Below are positions 34,756 through 48,947 of a DNA stretch of 64,000 nucleotides, in pieces. A program made the position numbers and the translations under genes. The DNA is taken from assembly GCF_024713975.1 (NCBI RefSeq), contig NC_091112.1, positions 20,001 to 84,000 on the forward strand, read 5' to 3'. This stretch comes from Paralichthys olivaceus. Taxonomy: Eukaryota; Chordata; Actinopteri; Pleuronectiformes; Paralichthyidae. The notes beneath the pieces were generated by a model. It was given only the letters and a program-made list of their open reading frames with translations, ran no database searches and had not been told where the DNA came from. Positions within the stretch are counted from its first letter, which is position 1, and every line of letters starts with the position of its first letter.

Positions 34756-35515
34756 AGCTTCATCGTGTGAAATTAATATTTATTTGAGGCATAAATAGTT
34801 TACAGATTTACCTTGTGACAGCCCCCCCTCTCTCTGGGACTTAAACACTCACCAAAGTGACTCTACACTTGTTGTGGTGCACACAAGTTGGTTCAGTTGA
34901 TCTCTAGCTCAGCCAGTACGTCTCAATCTCTCTGTTTGCAGATGCTCCGACTCGTCCTGTCACCAAAACAACAAATGCACTCAGTCAGGTTCCTGCAAAT
35001 AGGTCCATGTGTTTTAATTGAGTAGTGATGTCAGAGGTTTCCACTGATGGTGTGTATTGTTAACGTGTAAAGTGAGGCTGGTCAGTGGGGGCATTGAGGA
35101 AAGTCTGAACCAACATGAGCAAGATTAAGTCAATTAGAGGTTCTAAATGTTTCCATACATTTACACAAAGACCAAATAACAACTTCACAACAACAGAACT
35201 ACACAAAAAACAAAACCCAAAGTACTATAGAAACTCCAGCAGCCGGTAAGCCCCCCCACCCCCTCCACTGCAGAGCAACACGTCAACTGAACAGAACCCC
35301 CCCCTACTATGGTCGCCATGGCAACCAAAAGACAGAAGGTAAAGTGTCTGGAAGGAATAGATAAAAATAAATAAGGAAGAGACAAACAAAGGAGGAAAAG
35401 ATGCGAGGATGAAGGTGAAGGATAAAGAACGAAGGGATGAGACGGAGATAAAACGGCGACATTTAGTCTAAACCTCGAGGAAATCAGATTTACAGAGATC
35501 CGACGGCACAGCAGG

Positions 35516-35561
<46 letters not shown>

Positions 35562-35989
35562 GAGCATCGTCGGGTCGTATAAGACTCATGAAGACAGACA
35601 GAGGGTCATAGTCTGTGGGGACCTCGATGCAAGGACAGGATGAGAACCTCACACACTCAGCACACAGGGAGACAAACACCTACCAGGAGGTAGAAACTTC
35701 CCCTCTCTAATATGCCCCCCCAGACAAAAAATGAAATTACCTTAAATTGGTTATATGTGGAGGTAACTGGGAGAGAATCTGTCAACAGCAACCTTGGGAA
35801 AATCCTTTGTATGATTATAAACCACAGACTCCTACTGGATTTTTACAAAATGGGATAAACATCAAATTGAGACTATTCTCCACATCCATGCAGAGCAGAA
35901 TTGGGATGATACCCACTCATTATTAAAAACAAAAGCCAGCATCTAAATGTGATCATCACCTCAAAGAAAGTGACACGCTCCATCACAAA

Positions 35990-36610
35990 GCCCTCACCTA
36001 TAGAGAGACCTGAGAGAGAAGCCCCCTCAGCCAGCTGGTCATGGGAATCTGTTCACAAACACAGCTCCCAGACAGAAACACAATAAGAATTAACCAAATT
36101 ATAAGAAAACAAAAAAACTATTTGACACACTGGAAAGAATCAACCAAAAAGCAGTGAAAACTGGACTGCTATTTGGCCCTGAACAGAGAATACTTACCTA
36201 ACCCTAATTACCTGACCACTGTGAGGATCCAAAACTAAGGAAATCCTTGACCAGACTCAGTGAGCACAGCCTGGCCGTGGAGAGGCCGCCACAGGCAGAC
36301 CTGGCTCCCCAGAGAGGAAAGACGGTGCACCCACTACACACAGCAGGAGGTGGAAACCCAGCTGCTCGTCTGAACCACCTGCCAACTGTTCCAAGATATC
36401 AGAGACAGTACCCACAGACTACAGCCCACCAAAAGGACTTTGGAAACATGGCTGATAACAAACTTTGTGATGACCAACAAAGGGGCGTCCATGAAGACTG
36501 TCAATCACCTGTGTATCTCTGCACTGACCATTTGCACTGTGTTGATGTGTACATAGACACACTCGCTGTAAATACACACAGAACAAATATTTTTAAATAC
36601 ATTACATTCC
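35990..36610 (+). mobile_element. Decayed LINE C-terminal region
   Basis: A broken frame contains RLSEHSLAVE followed in other frames by RHRQTWLPREERR-like and HCTQQEVETQL-like remnants, the Cys/His tail typical of some fish LINE ORF2 proteins. Multiple stops. An open frame at 36247-36615 is not a gene. Confidence 0.5.
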
Positions 36611-37528
36611 TTTAAAGATGTTTATATAACTCTCACTTGTGTTTTTAACTGCAAAACACTTTGGCAACGTAAACATGTCTTTCCCATTAAATAAAGCTCC
36701 TTCGAATTTGAGAGAGAGAGAGATATCTGTGAAAGACAACTGTTGTCTTTGTTCACATGTTCGACTCCTGAATTTATCTCTGATGAAAAATGTCATCTTT
36801 CCTCTGGAGGAGACGCAGGAAGCTTCTGAATATAAAATAAAATCCCCTGAGCAGTAGAGACACTTTGGTTTCTCCCTGTTTAACCAGGAAACAAAGACTG
36901 TCGTCCCAGAAGAATCTGAGGTGGCGGGGCAGTGAAGCTGCCTGCTCACTGTTCTGAACTTAGACAATGTTCACCTGGGAATTTCTCCATCTCTGCAGAG
37001 CTACAGCTTCATCATCTGGAAGATTAGCTGTTAAAACTCAGAGGTGAGGCTAAGCAGAAAGGACAAAGACTTAGAAAAGTTTCATATGCTTGTTTGATTT
37101 TACTCTGATGCTCTGAGGTGGTTTAATCAGGTCTCACACACACATAGTAACAGTCTGTAGTGTTTGTATAATATTTTATATCGTACAATATTAAATGACA
37201 GATTACATTCAAGCTGGTGATGGAGACACTAGTGGCCATTGAACATTTAAAAAAGTTTTTAAAAATATATATAATATTACATATTTAGAAAGGTTTAGCA
37301 ATCTTCTTTAAAACAAGGATAGAGGTGATGGGTTCACGACAGATCAGAATCAAACTCACAGGACAAAGTGTCAAGAAAACAGTTTGACTCCAAACAGCTG
37401 AACAGAACAAACCCCCTGCAATTTATAAGAAATTAGGTGAGCACACAGACACACACAAAGTTTAACTGTATTCAGCTGGTGTTTCTGCAGCCTGACAGTT
37501 ACAACACTGAAACACTCACCCACAGCAT

Positions 37529-37530
<2 letters not shown>

Positions 37531-37585
<55 letters not shown>
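37531..37585. repeat. (GT)n microsatellite
   Basis: About 27 GT dinucleotides; a (TA)n run follows at 37686-37707. Confidence 0.95.
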
Positions 37586-37590
<5 letters not shown>

Positions 37591-40500
37591 AGAGAGAGAT
37601 GAATGATGGACAATGTGGGGAAAAAATGAGCAGTTTTCCAGATTCACACAAAGAGCGGTCACTGGTGGTGGAGCGCCAATCACCTTATATATATATATAT
37701 ATATATAAAAATGTGGTTAGGGGGTTAGGGTTAAACTCTTGATTCTAGTAAACATTGATCCTGAGAGGTTCAACATAGTAACCCACAGTTGGAAACACTA
37801 GGTGGCGTTATGAGGGACTATAGTCTCGGACAGCTGGACGTCTCTGAAAGATCCTGATCAGAACCATCTCACCTGACGGAGCTCGACTCTGAGCGCCGTC
37901 AGGTGATTCATCATTGATAAACTGAAAATCATCCAACACAACCAGAACCAGGTGTCTCTGCTTCTGTTAAACCTTGCTCTGTATACAGTGGTATACATAC
38001 CACTTCCTGTCTGACGTCTCCTGAAGACGAAATAAAGGAGGTCAAATATTTGAGATTAAATATCTGAGATCAAAGTCATGATCACACAGTGAGAAGAGAG
38101 AGGCGTTTGAGACTCCAGCAGCTCAAACTGGAACTCTGCTGCATCCCACTGAGCCACAGGGACAAATACTGGGAGTGAGAGAGGAGAAGCTGGAGGCGGG
38201 CCCAGAAACCTTTCCAACAGGACGAACGTCTCACAAGTTTCTCTGAGCAAAATCACAAGAACGAATAAATCACACCACTTTTAACGAGAGTTTGCAACCA
38301 AATGAAAATCAAGAAGCTGCGACAAATGTTGGAGCCGTTGTTTGCCAGAAAGAGAAGGGGGGGGGGGGTGTTGAGAGGAGGAAGCCTAAGGGTCCACTTA
38401 AGCTAATTAATGGATTGACCTGCACGTGCTGCGAATGTGCACGCTGCATTTTAAAGGAGACCTAAGTCTTCATCCATTAGACAAATGAGAGGACAGGAGG
38501 AGGCTTCGAGTGGAAGGCTAATGGGCAACACACACACACACACGCGCGCAGCTTTCAGACATGAACTCCTCAGTTCTCTGGATGATGATTTGTCTGTCTC
38601 CTCCTTCACTCCTGTATAAAGTAGAAATTCAGGAGAAGTGATGACACAGCAGAGGATCCTCCACTGAACTGTGAAAAACTATCATCTTTCAACATTTCTT
38701 CGTCTTCTTGGTCAGTTTTTTCGCTGTGATTCACTTGTTGCAGCTGCTTGACCATTTCTCACCGTTTCTGTCTTTCCACTGTTTCTACATCCAGCCTGCA
38801 CCTCGTCCACATCATCATTAACATTCTGACTGTCCTGCTTGTTTGCTTTCTCTTGTTGTACCAGGATCACCGGTTACGGTATGTTTCACCGCCTGCTGCA
38901 TGGTTTGCTGGGTACCGCTGTCGGTGTTCAGGTTGCAGTTTACCTGAAGGGCCTGCTGCATGCTCTCTATACAGGCAGATTGAGGGTTTCCCACCAACAT
39001 CACCACACTCCAAACATTAAATGCTGCCAGAGCTTGCATACGCCATGTAATGTAGAAACCGTTTCCATATTTCAAGTTTACGATGGATTATGTAAGATTA
39101 TCAACTGCTGAAAGTCAGTCTACTCGAAGACCGAGTGACCGATGACAACTTGTCTGTGAGCAACACTCTGTTTTTGAGCAGATCAGGAAACAAAGACTCA
39201 AGACGAAGATTTTAACTTTCGAAAAACAAAAACTGGCACTGTTCCTTGTTCGTAGTATTTTCTGTTGCTAAGCTACCTACTGCGGAGTAGCCGCTCTAGT
39301 TCCTGTTTACACCACATGACCGGTGTAGGTGAACAGTCATGTGACATGTGTTTTCAGCCTGTGGGTGAGGGCAGGACAGGAGACCAATCACAGAGATAAA
39401 ACAGATCAAACACTGGACTCAGATTCCACATGAAACACTGTTTTTCATCATGTCCAGATCTAGATTTTTAATTTCTTGTTGAGAGAAAATCATCTTTGTT
39501 TAGTTCAAACAGCTCCGAGACATAAAATGTTTTTTCAACAGATATGACAGCGAACGCAGCCTCGTACATATTTCATACGACTCAACGGTGACAGGAAACA
39601 TTACAGCAACACGTCTCAGTCAATGTTTTCTCCACTGTGACCTGGTTGATCAGCTACACACACACAGTCAAATTTTATCAGATTTAATCCAAACACAGAC
39701 GTTAACCCTCTGCCCCTCCCCCTGCCAACTGCTCAAGGAGCCACACACACACACACACAGAGAGAGAGACAGAGAGAGATTAACTTCTTCAGCCTTTTAA
39801 AGTCTCAGAAACGAGGCAATTTTGTCTCCTGACTGCATTACTGGTCTGGGGATTCAAACCAGCGTCACATGATGACATCACAGCTTTCGACTGTGACGAT
39901 TTATCCCATGTTGTTGTGACTACGTTGCTTTTCTTATGTAAACCAAATAACCAGTTGTGTTCCTTCGTTTTCAGATGTTTTTATGTGTTTGAGCTTCAGA
40001 TGAGGAGGAAACTCAGAAAGAACAGATAAAAAGACTAAAAGATAATGTGGACAGAGAAGGTTCAGAAATAAATCTGATGTTTCACTGAGCAACATCTGAC
40101 ATTAGATCATCTACTGCTCTAAATCCAATGACCTGAGAAGAGACGAGAGGACAAAGGGATGAGGAGATGAGTTAACTGATACCATCTTCAAAAGATTAAT
40201 TTAAAAAATTGAGGATGATGAAAACAAACCAATGAGATGTTGCGACATATCAGTTTCATGACCTGAACTCTGTGTTTGACAGAAATATTCTCACATCTTA
40301 ATTTGTGCCACTGTCACTCTGCAGCTTCTCCGCTGTCACTTGTGTGAAACATTTAAAGTGAAAACACCATCAACACAGACAAGAGCAGAACAAAAGAAGA
40401 TTGTTGAACAGAGCAGTAATCAAACTTTGTATATTGTCAGGTGTAAAAAGATTTTCATTTATTGTTTTCTTCTTAATTTCATTTTCCAGAACAAACTGAA

Positions 40501-42892
40501 TAAATTAGTAATTCAACAAGATTCTCAGAAATAAATATAAAAAGTTTCAGAGAAAGTAACTTCCTCTGTGTCCTGTGACAGCAGCTCAGAAATAATTTTC
40601 CTCAGAAGATTCCGTGTGACATGAAGAGACGTGTGGCTCCGCATGTTCCTGCTGCGTGTTCGCTGAGCAGCTGTGAAGTAGAAACATGCTGAGGAGCAGA
40701 AAATTGGAGAGAATCTAACAATGCCGTCACTCAGGATCCAGTCGCTACTCAAAGCGTGCAAGTTAAAAATTAACTTGGACGATGGAAAAATTGAAACTCA
40801 GCAGAGTGAAGTTTATTGTTGGAACATGATGAAGGCAACAGAAACAGAACTCTAAACTGTTTTAAACTCAAAGACACAAAATCATCCTACTGTGACAAAC
40901 ACTTGATTGAGCAGTGGACGTGCACTTTAGAGCACAAGCAACACAAAGTGTAAAATCATGACAGACACTGACTCTCAATCTGACTTTGGTCTTTAAATGA
41001 CCACAACCTCACACACGCACGCACACGCATGCTCAGAGCTTCCTGTGGACTTTCTGATTGGTTGGAGCTTCCCGCTGAGCCTTGATCTTATTCGCCCTCT
41101 TACTCTCTCACCTCTGCCACTCGCTCTCGGAGGGGAAATTGTTTCTTCAGTTTCCCAAAGAGAACAAACTTGTGCCCCCGAACAGGAAATAGGAAGTGGG
41201 TTTTAGGTCACTGCCCACATGCTTTATGTGGATGTCTGTAACCAGTCCTGCAGGGGGCACTGCTCAGGTCAGTTAAGACTGCACAATTTACACTACGAAA
41301 AAAAAATAATTCTGTTTTTTTTTTAAAGTGTGTGATTCTGTCTGTTCACAAACAATGAAATATAACGAAAGAACAGAAGAGCAACTGTAATAAATAAAAA
41401 CGTGTCTTGATCTTTTCACTGTTGTTCACGTGTCACTGAAACATGATGACCAGCAGACGGAGAACAAATGCATTCATCGGGGGGGGGGCCAGAATCGAAT
41501 ACACCTGAAGTAACTGGTGACTCCTTCTTCAGACGAGTGTCCACAAGCCGCGGCATTCCAATTAAATTTGAAACGTCATTTACACCAAGTTTAATGCCTA
41601 AATGTCCACCGGAAGTGGCGAAGCTGGCAGATGTTAGCACACCGGACCGTCCGTGAATGCACCTCATAGGAAGATTTCAGAGACATTTAAATTAAAAACA
41701 TGTTGTAAATGACGTCATTCCTACTTGAATTTGAATGTCGGGGTTTGTGGACACTTGATGACATCACAGGAGCAGTATGCAGGCATGTTATGTTTTTTCT
41801 GTTTTATTACATCTGAAGGAGTCACCACTTACTGCGAGCTAACCTGTTAGCAGCAGCGGAGAAAAAACACTAACCCTAAACTCTAGAGCAAATCAAATAA
41901 CACAGAGTAAACGTCAAGACCCGTACGTGTCCTAATAATGTGTCATTAATGTTGGAGTTGTTAAGTGAGGCAGGTCAGTGGGGGAGGGGCAGCGGGTTGA
42001 TACAGCTCAGTACAAGGTCATGTGATGAAAACACATTTATATGAATGAATCCAGTTTCTTTTTTCTGCAGTAAAAACACTTAAATCTGCTGCTGCTCATT
42101 CACACTAAGGATTAAACACAGTAATGCTGTGTGTGACACATGCATACTCACACAAACACACACTCACAGCTTGAGTGTGAATGTGCTACAGCCGTCAGGT
42201 CAGCCACACACCCCCCATCCACAAACTGTTTTCAGCACCACTGTGAAATCTCAACATCTTTATCTGCCGCCAGTGTCTCTTCAACAGCTGGAGGGGACGT
42301 GGGCGATCTGTCAGCGCTCAGCCATGAAAGCACTTTGTTGGATAGTTTGGAAATTTGGACCAATCACAGGAAGTGGAGACGCATTAAACCATAGAAGAAG
42401 AAACCGCTGCAGTCTTCACCTCAGACGACATAATGTTTGAACCAAGTGTTTCCTTATGGACGTGTGAGCCAAACACACACAATGTCATTATTGGTTCACA
42501 CCTCCAGAGTTAAAAATCAACAGCTGGTTGATCCTCTGCATTAATAAAACTACAACTCCCACATCCAGACTGTTTATATGAGTTGACTCATATCAGCTCC
42601 TGAGTTTTCATCACATTGCATCAGTTTCAGAATACCTACAGGTGTGTTTGTTTCAACATAAGCACCCTGCAGCCACAGGGACGGGTGGGAACAGAGAGAA
42701 GAGGGACAGACATGACCTGTGGGTCAAATCCAGAGAATTGTCTCCAGAGTTTCACACAGTAACAACACAGCAGCAGCTCCTCTGATCAGGGTCAGGACTT
42801 TTTGATTTGTTTGAGAGAATGTGGCAGCAGTTATATATAATTTAAATATATTGTACATTTAAATTATATTCCTTTGTTTCCTTACACACACG

Positions 42893-43076
42893 GATCAGAG
42901 ACTCAGTTATGATCCGGATCAGAGACTCAGTTATGATCCGGATCAGAGACTCAGTTTTGTTCTGGATCAGAGACTCAGTTATGATCCGGATCAGAGACTC
43001 AGTTATGATCCGGATCAGAGACTCAGTTATGATCCGGATCAGAGACTCAGTTATGATCAGACTCAGTCTGATCCGG
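42893..43076. repeat. 24-bp minisatellite (gatcagagactcagttatga type)
   Basis: Seven copies of a unit ending tccg, one of them with ttttgttctg. Just upstream of the CpG-rich island. Confidence 0.9.
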
Positions 43077-43285
43077 ATCAGACCCGGGGCTCAGGCTGGA
43101 TCAGTGCTCAGAGGACTGGACACTCCCACAGAGCTCAGACGACATTGAGCGCCTGCACGCGGACAGGACACTCCAGCCGGTTGATTGATTGATTGACAGC
43201 CATCAATTACAGCTGCAAGACGCGTGCACGTTCAAAAAAAGGCACGCGCATAACACACACGGGGTTTCCTGCAGGACAAACTCAC

Positions 43286-43850
43286 CTTTGCGTGTCTTCA
43301 TGTCTCGGAGACGGACACACTCTGCCCGGGCTCCGGTCTCTGTCTCCGGCTGCAGCTCCGGACTCTGCCCGGGGCCCGGTCTCTGTCTCCGGCTCGGACC
43401 CGTTAATCCACAACAGCTCCGGTTATTTCCACAGAACCAACGAACCAAACCTGAGAAAAAAAATCCTCCATCACGCGCGTGTGGGTTCAGGTGTGAATCT
43501 ACCGAGGGAGACGGTCTCAGGCCGGGACCGGGACACACACCGGGAAAGGGACACGGACCGGGACCGGGACACGGACCGGGACCAGGACACAGACCGGGAC
43601 CGAGACACGGACCGGGACCGGGACACAGACCGGGACCAGGACACACACCGGGACCGGGACACACACCGGGACCGGGACACACACCGGGACCGGGACACCG
43701 GGACAGATCAAGTCGGACTCGATGTTTCTTCTTCTGCTTCCAGCGACACAATGAGACGACTCCGCTACAGACCACACCCTCCTCCTTTAACATAGCTCCC
43801 CCGCAGCCAATCAGAGGGCGCGTCACCCGACTGACCCCGCCCCTCTTAAG
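43286..43850 (-). promoter_or_regulatory. CpG-rich island with candidate 5' UTR exon of the semaphorin
   Basis: The most CpG-rich stretch in the region between the semaphorin and cortexin. On the minus strand a strong donor CGCAAAG|GTGAGT is placed with its GT at 43285-43284, which would close a non-coding first exon able to splice to the acceptor at 32126. Contains the 12-bp array at 43516-43700. Open frames on both strands are products of GC content and of the array. The link to the semaphorin is inferred. Confidence 0.45.
43516..43700. repeat. 12-bp GC-rich minisatellite (gggaccgggaca units)
   Basis: About 14 copies of ggaccgggacac with variants (cgg/cag, cac/cgg). Lies within the CpG-rich island. 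Confidence 0.9.
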
Positions 43851-45478
43851 TTAAAGTCAGTCTTAAAAAGAATTAATGAAGAAAATGATAAAGATAAGGA
43901 TATGTTATTTATTTATAAATATATATATTTTCATATATAAGATTGGTTATAAGAATAAAAATATGTTTATTGAAATCATCTGAATGAATCATTTAAAACT
44001 GCAGTTTATAACATGAGTAAATAAAATTATGCAGAAATCAAATGAATCCTGTTTCTCTTCTCAGACACAATAATATTAAAATATCACACTTACTGAATCT
44101 GATAGAAACATATTCATTTAAAATAAACTTCCTGTTTCTAATCACATCCATGATCCTTAGGTCACCACGTCTGACCAATCATGCCTCAGTCTGTGTTCCT
44201 GCAGCCAATCAGAAGGTGGGATGATGTTTATTAAGCATATCAGACGTTATCCTTTTCAAACTAAAGGAAAGTAAGTAGAATTTAAAGACAACCAGAAAAT
44301 GTAGCAAATCATCAAAAAAATGTCATCATCATCATCATCATCATTACAAGCTCTGAGGTGATCAGTGACAGTACCAGGAAACAGGAAACACTGTGACATG
44401 GGTTGAGTCCGAATTCTCAGGTGAGTCTTGAACCATCACTTAGTTATGCTGCTTTCGGCCTAAACTGCTGGGGGAACTCCCATCATGCACTGTCACTCAG
44501 GTGTGACCACACACCCTTAAGTGTCAGTCTGCCCCTCCCACCTCGCTCTACACCAACCAAAACAGCCCTCCTGTCTTTGAGGTGCTGGAGGCAGAATGAT
44601 GAGCTGCCTTGCTCAGGGGCGCGTCAGAGCATCACAGCATGTCATCCTACAGCTCATCACTGATTCCCAGGAAAGAGTTGAATCACTTTATTATTCTTGA
44701 ATCCTCCTCTTTCTGCCTCTATCTCCATGTCTACCTCCTCCTCTGCTTCTCTTCATCTTTTCTTCTCTGCTTCACATAAACACATTTTAATATCACAACT
44801 ATGAAAGTATTAAACACATCTGTCCTCTGAGAGTCACACAATAAAATTCAAGTCATAATTTAATCTTTTGTATCTGAGTTAGAGATGTTTTTATCATGAT
44901 TCTTATCTTCTGTGTGTGTTTGTGTGTGTTTGTGTATGTGTGTGTGTTCTATTTTTCTAATGCAAATCCATTACTTTGTGTTCAACAGAATAGGAGACAC
45001 ATCATAATTCAAATCATATTGCACATTTAAATTGTGTGTGTATTGTGGCATGAAGCTGTGTGTGTGTTTGTTACTCTTATAATTCTAATCAGATCGCAAA
45101 CCTTTGTCTCTGCAGCAGCAGGCGTGTGTGTGTGTCTCCATCGCCTTGAGCTTGATGTGGAAGACAGAAACTGTCAGTTTGTCGTTGTTGCCGGACAAAA
45201 AACTGCAGTAACAAGGTTTACATCATTTACTAAAGTCTCAGTTTCTGTTCAGACTAAAACACAACCCCTGAGTTTTCAAACTATAATGAGACCAGTTTAC
45301 ACAAGTCTCTGATTCAGAGGCTTGAAAACTCCACCAGGTGTAACCATAGCAACAGAGATGAGTTTACAAACCAAAACATGTCAGTGTGGGCTGAGCCTCA
45401 GACTCATTCAGAGCAGCACATGAACATCTCAGGTTGATAGATGGTTGAGTCTGTTCTGATAATCAGACTGAAGAGAGA

Positions 45479-45516
<38 letters not shown>

Positions 45517-48500
45517 ACTTGCTGAGTCATTCCTTCTCCACCTCAGGTCAGAAGCTTCATCGTGATGCAGCAGAGAGTTCATTAGAGTCTTCATCACCAG
45601 GATTCTCCCCCCCCCCCCCCCACACACACACACACACACACACACACATGCTGCCATATGCACAAATCTGAAGGAAGCACACAAGAAGCAGATTTTTGAT
45701 GTGAAGTGTAATTGATGTCTGCAGCCTCAGCACAATCAGTGCGTGTGCATGTATGCATATGCGTGTGTGTCAGAAACTGGGTTATGATGTCATATCCAGA
45801 AAACATGTACGACAGAAAGAAAAACATCTCGTTAGCAACTTCATGTTTTTCTGTGTTTGTGAGTACCAGTTTACACAATAATGTATTTTCTATATTGAAT
45901 GTTATTAATAAAAGTAAGGACATGAGTGTGTATGTTAGTGAAGATGGGATGTTGTGAAAACATCAGTTCACAGTGTTATTATTTTTTAATGTGAGATTTG
46001 CAGTTTTTTAAAACATGTTTTCAGTTTATCTTGATGGTTTATTGATTATTGATCAATGTAAAGTGTCAGTTTGATTCATTAATATTGAAATGTGGACTTG
46101 GTGAAGTGAAAACTGTGTGCTTTAAAACATTTTAAAGTGATGTACTTTCAGTTCCTTACTGTAATTCAAATCTTTGTGTGTATACTAAATTTATGAGTAA
46201 ACCTTCCCACTTACTCTTCCTCCTCTTTCTCTCACACTCTCATTTTCCCTCGACACACGTTTGATACAAATCCTCCTCCTTCATTTTCACTCTGCTCCTT
46301 TTCATGGACTAAAGATCACTTCAAAGTCAACACTGCAGAATTGGAAATGGATCCGCTCATCCACTTTCTTCGCTGCCTTTTCACCCTTCGTCACATATAA
46401 AGAGATACTATTAAGGACATGAGAGACGGAGGACGGTGTCAGGGCTCAGGGGGACGGACGGAGAAAAAACAGAGATGCTACAATGTCAGCTCTGATGCTG
46501 AAGGACAATGAAGACAATTCAGTTTTATCTGCTGGATATTTCTCATCCTGTCACTGAAATAAAAAAATCCTCAGGGTGAGGGTTGTCGGAATAATCAATA
46601 ACATGAGGAATAAACAAGGAGAAAATATTAAGTTCTGATGATGACAGAAGAAATCAAACAATCATGTGATGATTCACATCTGGATCATGAGAATAAAACA
46701 GCTGTTCTGTTTTTTATATTTCAGTTGATGTGTCCAGGTGCAATTACAAGGTTGTGTCAATTTAAATGTTGCTGCCTCAAAGAATTGTGGGACAGCATTG
46801 TCTATTTTCCTTTCATAAAGGATGGTCTGATGTATCTTCTGCTAAAGGAGATAAGTTAGGAAGCATTGAAGATTCAATGTTCCTCATTCTCATTTTCAGG
46901 GGTCAGAGGTCAGACAGCAGCAGAAGAATAAAGATCACATCAGAGAAGAATCGTTGAAATGACGACTTTAATTTCAGAGAGTCTGGGACCTTCTGAGCCT
47001 GGTCAGCTTCCAGTCAGCTGCTCTCTGCTGTGGGAGGAGCTCAGCACAAAGACCCCCCCCTAACCCTGGAGCTACACACACACACACACGTGTTTGAGAC
47101 TCACATGCTGTAATAATGAACTCAAATTTCTCCACATGGTTCATGGTCCCCAGTCTCTTCTTCTCCATGACTTTAAAAGTTCCATAAATATTAATGGAGC
47201 GAGAAGTGAAGTACAAAGAGATTCTCTCTTTTAACTGGCCTTTGTTCAAAATCTCATTTTTAATGACTGTGAACAGAAGAGGAGAAGGGGGGGGGGGCTC
47301 GAAGATGGATGGGGTGTTGGGGTTCTCTGACTTCTTGCAAAGACGTTTTGAAGCTTGGATGCTGCTGATGGACAAAACCAGCTTCTGCTTCCATTCACTG
47401 AAGTTGTTTGAAGTTTTTTTTCAGGGGGAGGATTTCGGAGGCTTTAGTCAGACAAGTGAAGCGATGGAGTCTTGGGCCAGCTTGGATCCGGAAAAAAAAA
47501 GAAGCGAGAGAAACAACTGAGGTGGGTAAGTTTCCCTGTTTTAAATCTTTGGTCTTACACTTCTGTTTACTGGGACTTTTTAAGCTTTTCTTAATGTTGT
47601 TCAGATTCAGATGTCAAGTTTCACTCATCCACGAATTTTACTTTTTTTGAGTCATTGACAAAAAACGAGCAAGATGAAGAAGTTAGGGTGACTCGCAATA
47701 AAAACCTGAACGAAACATTTTCATAAACGTAAGAATTTAAACTCATCATTTCTGCCGTCAGTAATTGACCATATTCCCAAGGTGGGATTTGACCCCTACC
47801 CCGACAGAGTCAGAGCCTTGCTCCTCCGAGGTTCATGTGACAAATGTATGAGTGTAAGGTAAATGAGCTGAAGTGACTCCATGAATGGAGCGAAGTACCT
47901 GTGATGTCCACAGGAGGCATCTTCAGACTTTCTCATGGTTATAACAACATTTGAAGGACACGCCCCCATCGCAGGTGGATTCTCTTTCCTGTACAGCGAT
48001 TGGCTGCTACTCACACACACTTTAGTGTTGAAAGTAAAAACTAACTGATCTTTCAAAGTAGCAAACAAAACATAAAATATAATAATATAATAAAAATACC
48101 TTTAAGGTTTGTTCTTTTCAGCCTTAAATATGATTGAAGATTTATCTGAAGTGAGATGCAGTTTAATAATGGGTTAAATATAAATAGGTTAATATTTAAT
48201 CAAATTAATTGAATCAGTGGAGTGATGGAGTAATAACATACTGATAATCAATAAATGATATTGATGAGGTGAAAAATCAGATTAAAGGTTTCAGCTCCTG
48301 CATCTGTGAACACAACGTACACATTGTGTCAACAATCAGAATAATTATACATTTCAACCTAAAACATGAATCAAATGAAATATCAACATTAAACAGAACA
48401 AAATTAAAAAAATATGATTCACTCAATAAAAGGGGGTTAGGGTTAATAATAATTTTAATGAACGGAAATATTTTCTCACAGTAAAACATTGTGTGATGAC

Positions 48501-48852
48501 TTTTTTGATTGTGGTTAAAAAAATCAATTTATTTAATTCAGTCATACATGTACAACTTTTTCTTAGTAAAAGTGAAATTATAAACTTCATCATGTTTATT
48601 TAAATTCACTTCCTTTCGGTGATAAGGCAGAGACAGGAAGCAGAGTGAGTCCTCTCTGAAACAACACCGCTCTCTGCTGGAAAAATCTAAAACTGCACTG
48701 TATTTCAAACACTTGCTGCTGTTTCCTTCAAATATTTTTATTTAAACAGAGACTGAAGAAGAAGAAAAAGGTTTTCGGTCTGAAACAGAGGAAATAAATC
48801 AGAGGATGAAAAATATAAAATAAAGTTTAATGAGTCTGTAACTTTCTAATTC
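43851..48852. other. Intergenic, microsatellite-rich, no gene recognised
   Basis: Contains (TCA)n near 44325, GT/CA runs (45480-45513, 45620-45648), a C-run at 45607-45621 and dispersed repeat family 2 (45228-45385). A donor-like site follows a purine-rich stretch at 47410-47525, without a supported exon. Confidence 0.5.
45228..45385. repeat. Dispersed repeat, family 2, copy 2
   Basis: Nearly collinear with 4212-4375, including taaagtctcagtttctgttc and ggtgtaaccatagcaacaga. Confidence 0.6.
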
Positions 48853-48940
48853 AGGGCAGCAGTAGCTCAGTCCATAAGGATTTGGCTTGGGAACCGGAGG
48901 GTGGCCGGTTCAAGTCCAGCATGGACCATAAGCATGGAAG
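48853..48940 (+). mobile_element. tRNA-like SINE head
   Basis: Has a box A (tagctcagtccataagg) and an exact box B (ggttcaagtcc, 48907-48917), as in a fish tRNA-derived SINE. No closed cloverleaf and no CCA end; it abuts the Harbinger-like copy at 48948. Treated as a SINE fragment, not a tRNA gene. Confidence 0.65.
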
Positions 48941-48947
48941 GTGGACT

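Larger units (their letters stand above)
32126..43285. other. Large non-coding region upstream of the semaphorin coding exons
   Basis: If the leader exon at 43286 is real, this is a long 5' intron. It holds microsatellites (33816-33850, 33942-33982, 35519-35559, 37531-37585), a decayed LINE (about 35990-36610), a fragment of the Harbinger-like element (34650-34755) and a 24-bp tandem repeat (42893-43076). I see no convincing protein-coding gene. Confidence 0.55.

Noticed and set aside
35185-35679. 164-aa minus-strand frame rich in Ser/Leu
   Set aside because: Built partly on a (GA)n/(CA)n tract; no domain, no splice context.
36247-36615. 122-aa frame as a gene
   Set aside because: Reads as a frameshifted LINE C-terminal remnant; stops and frame changes around it.
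43189-43854. Long GC-rich frames on both strands (GPGHGPGPGH-like)
   Set aside because: Created by the 12-bp array and the CpG-rich island; every frame is open because of composition.
48853-48940. Functional tRNA gene
   Set aside because: Box A and B are present, but no closed acceptor stem or terminator is seen, and it is fused to other repeats; a SINE head fits better.
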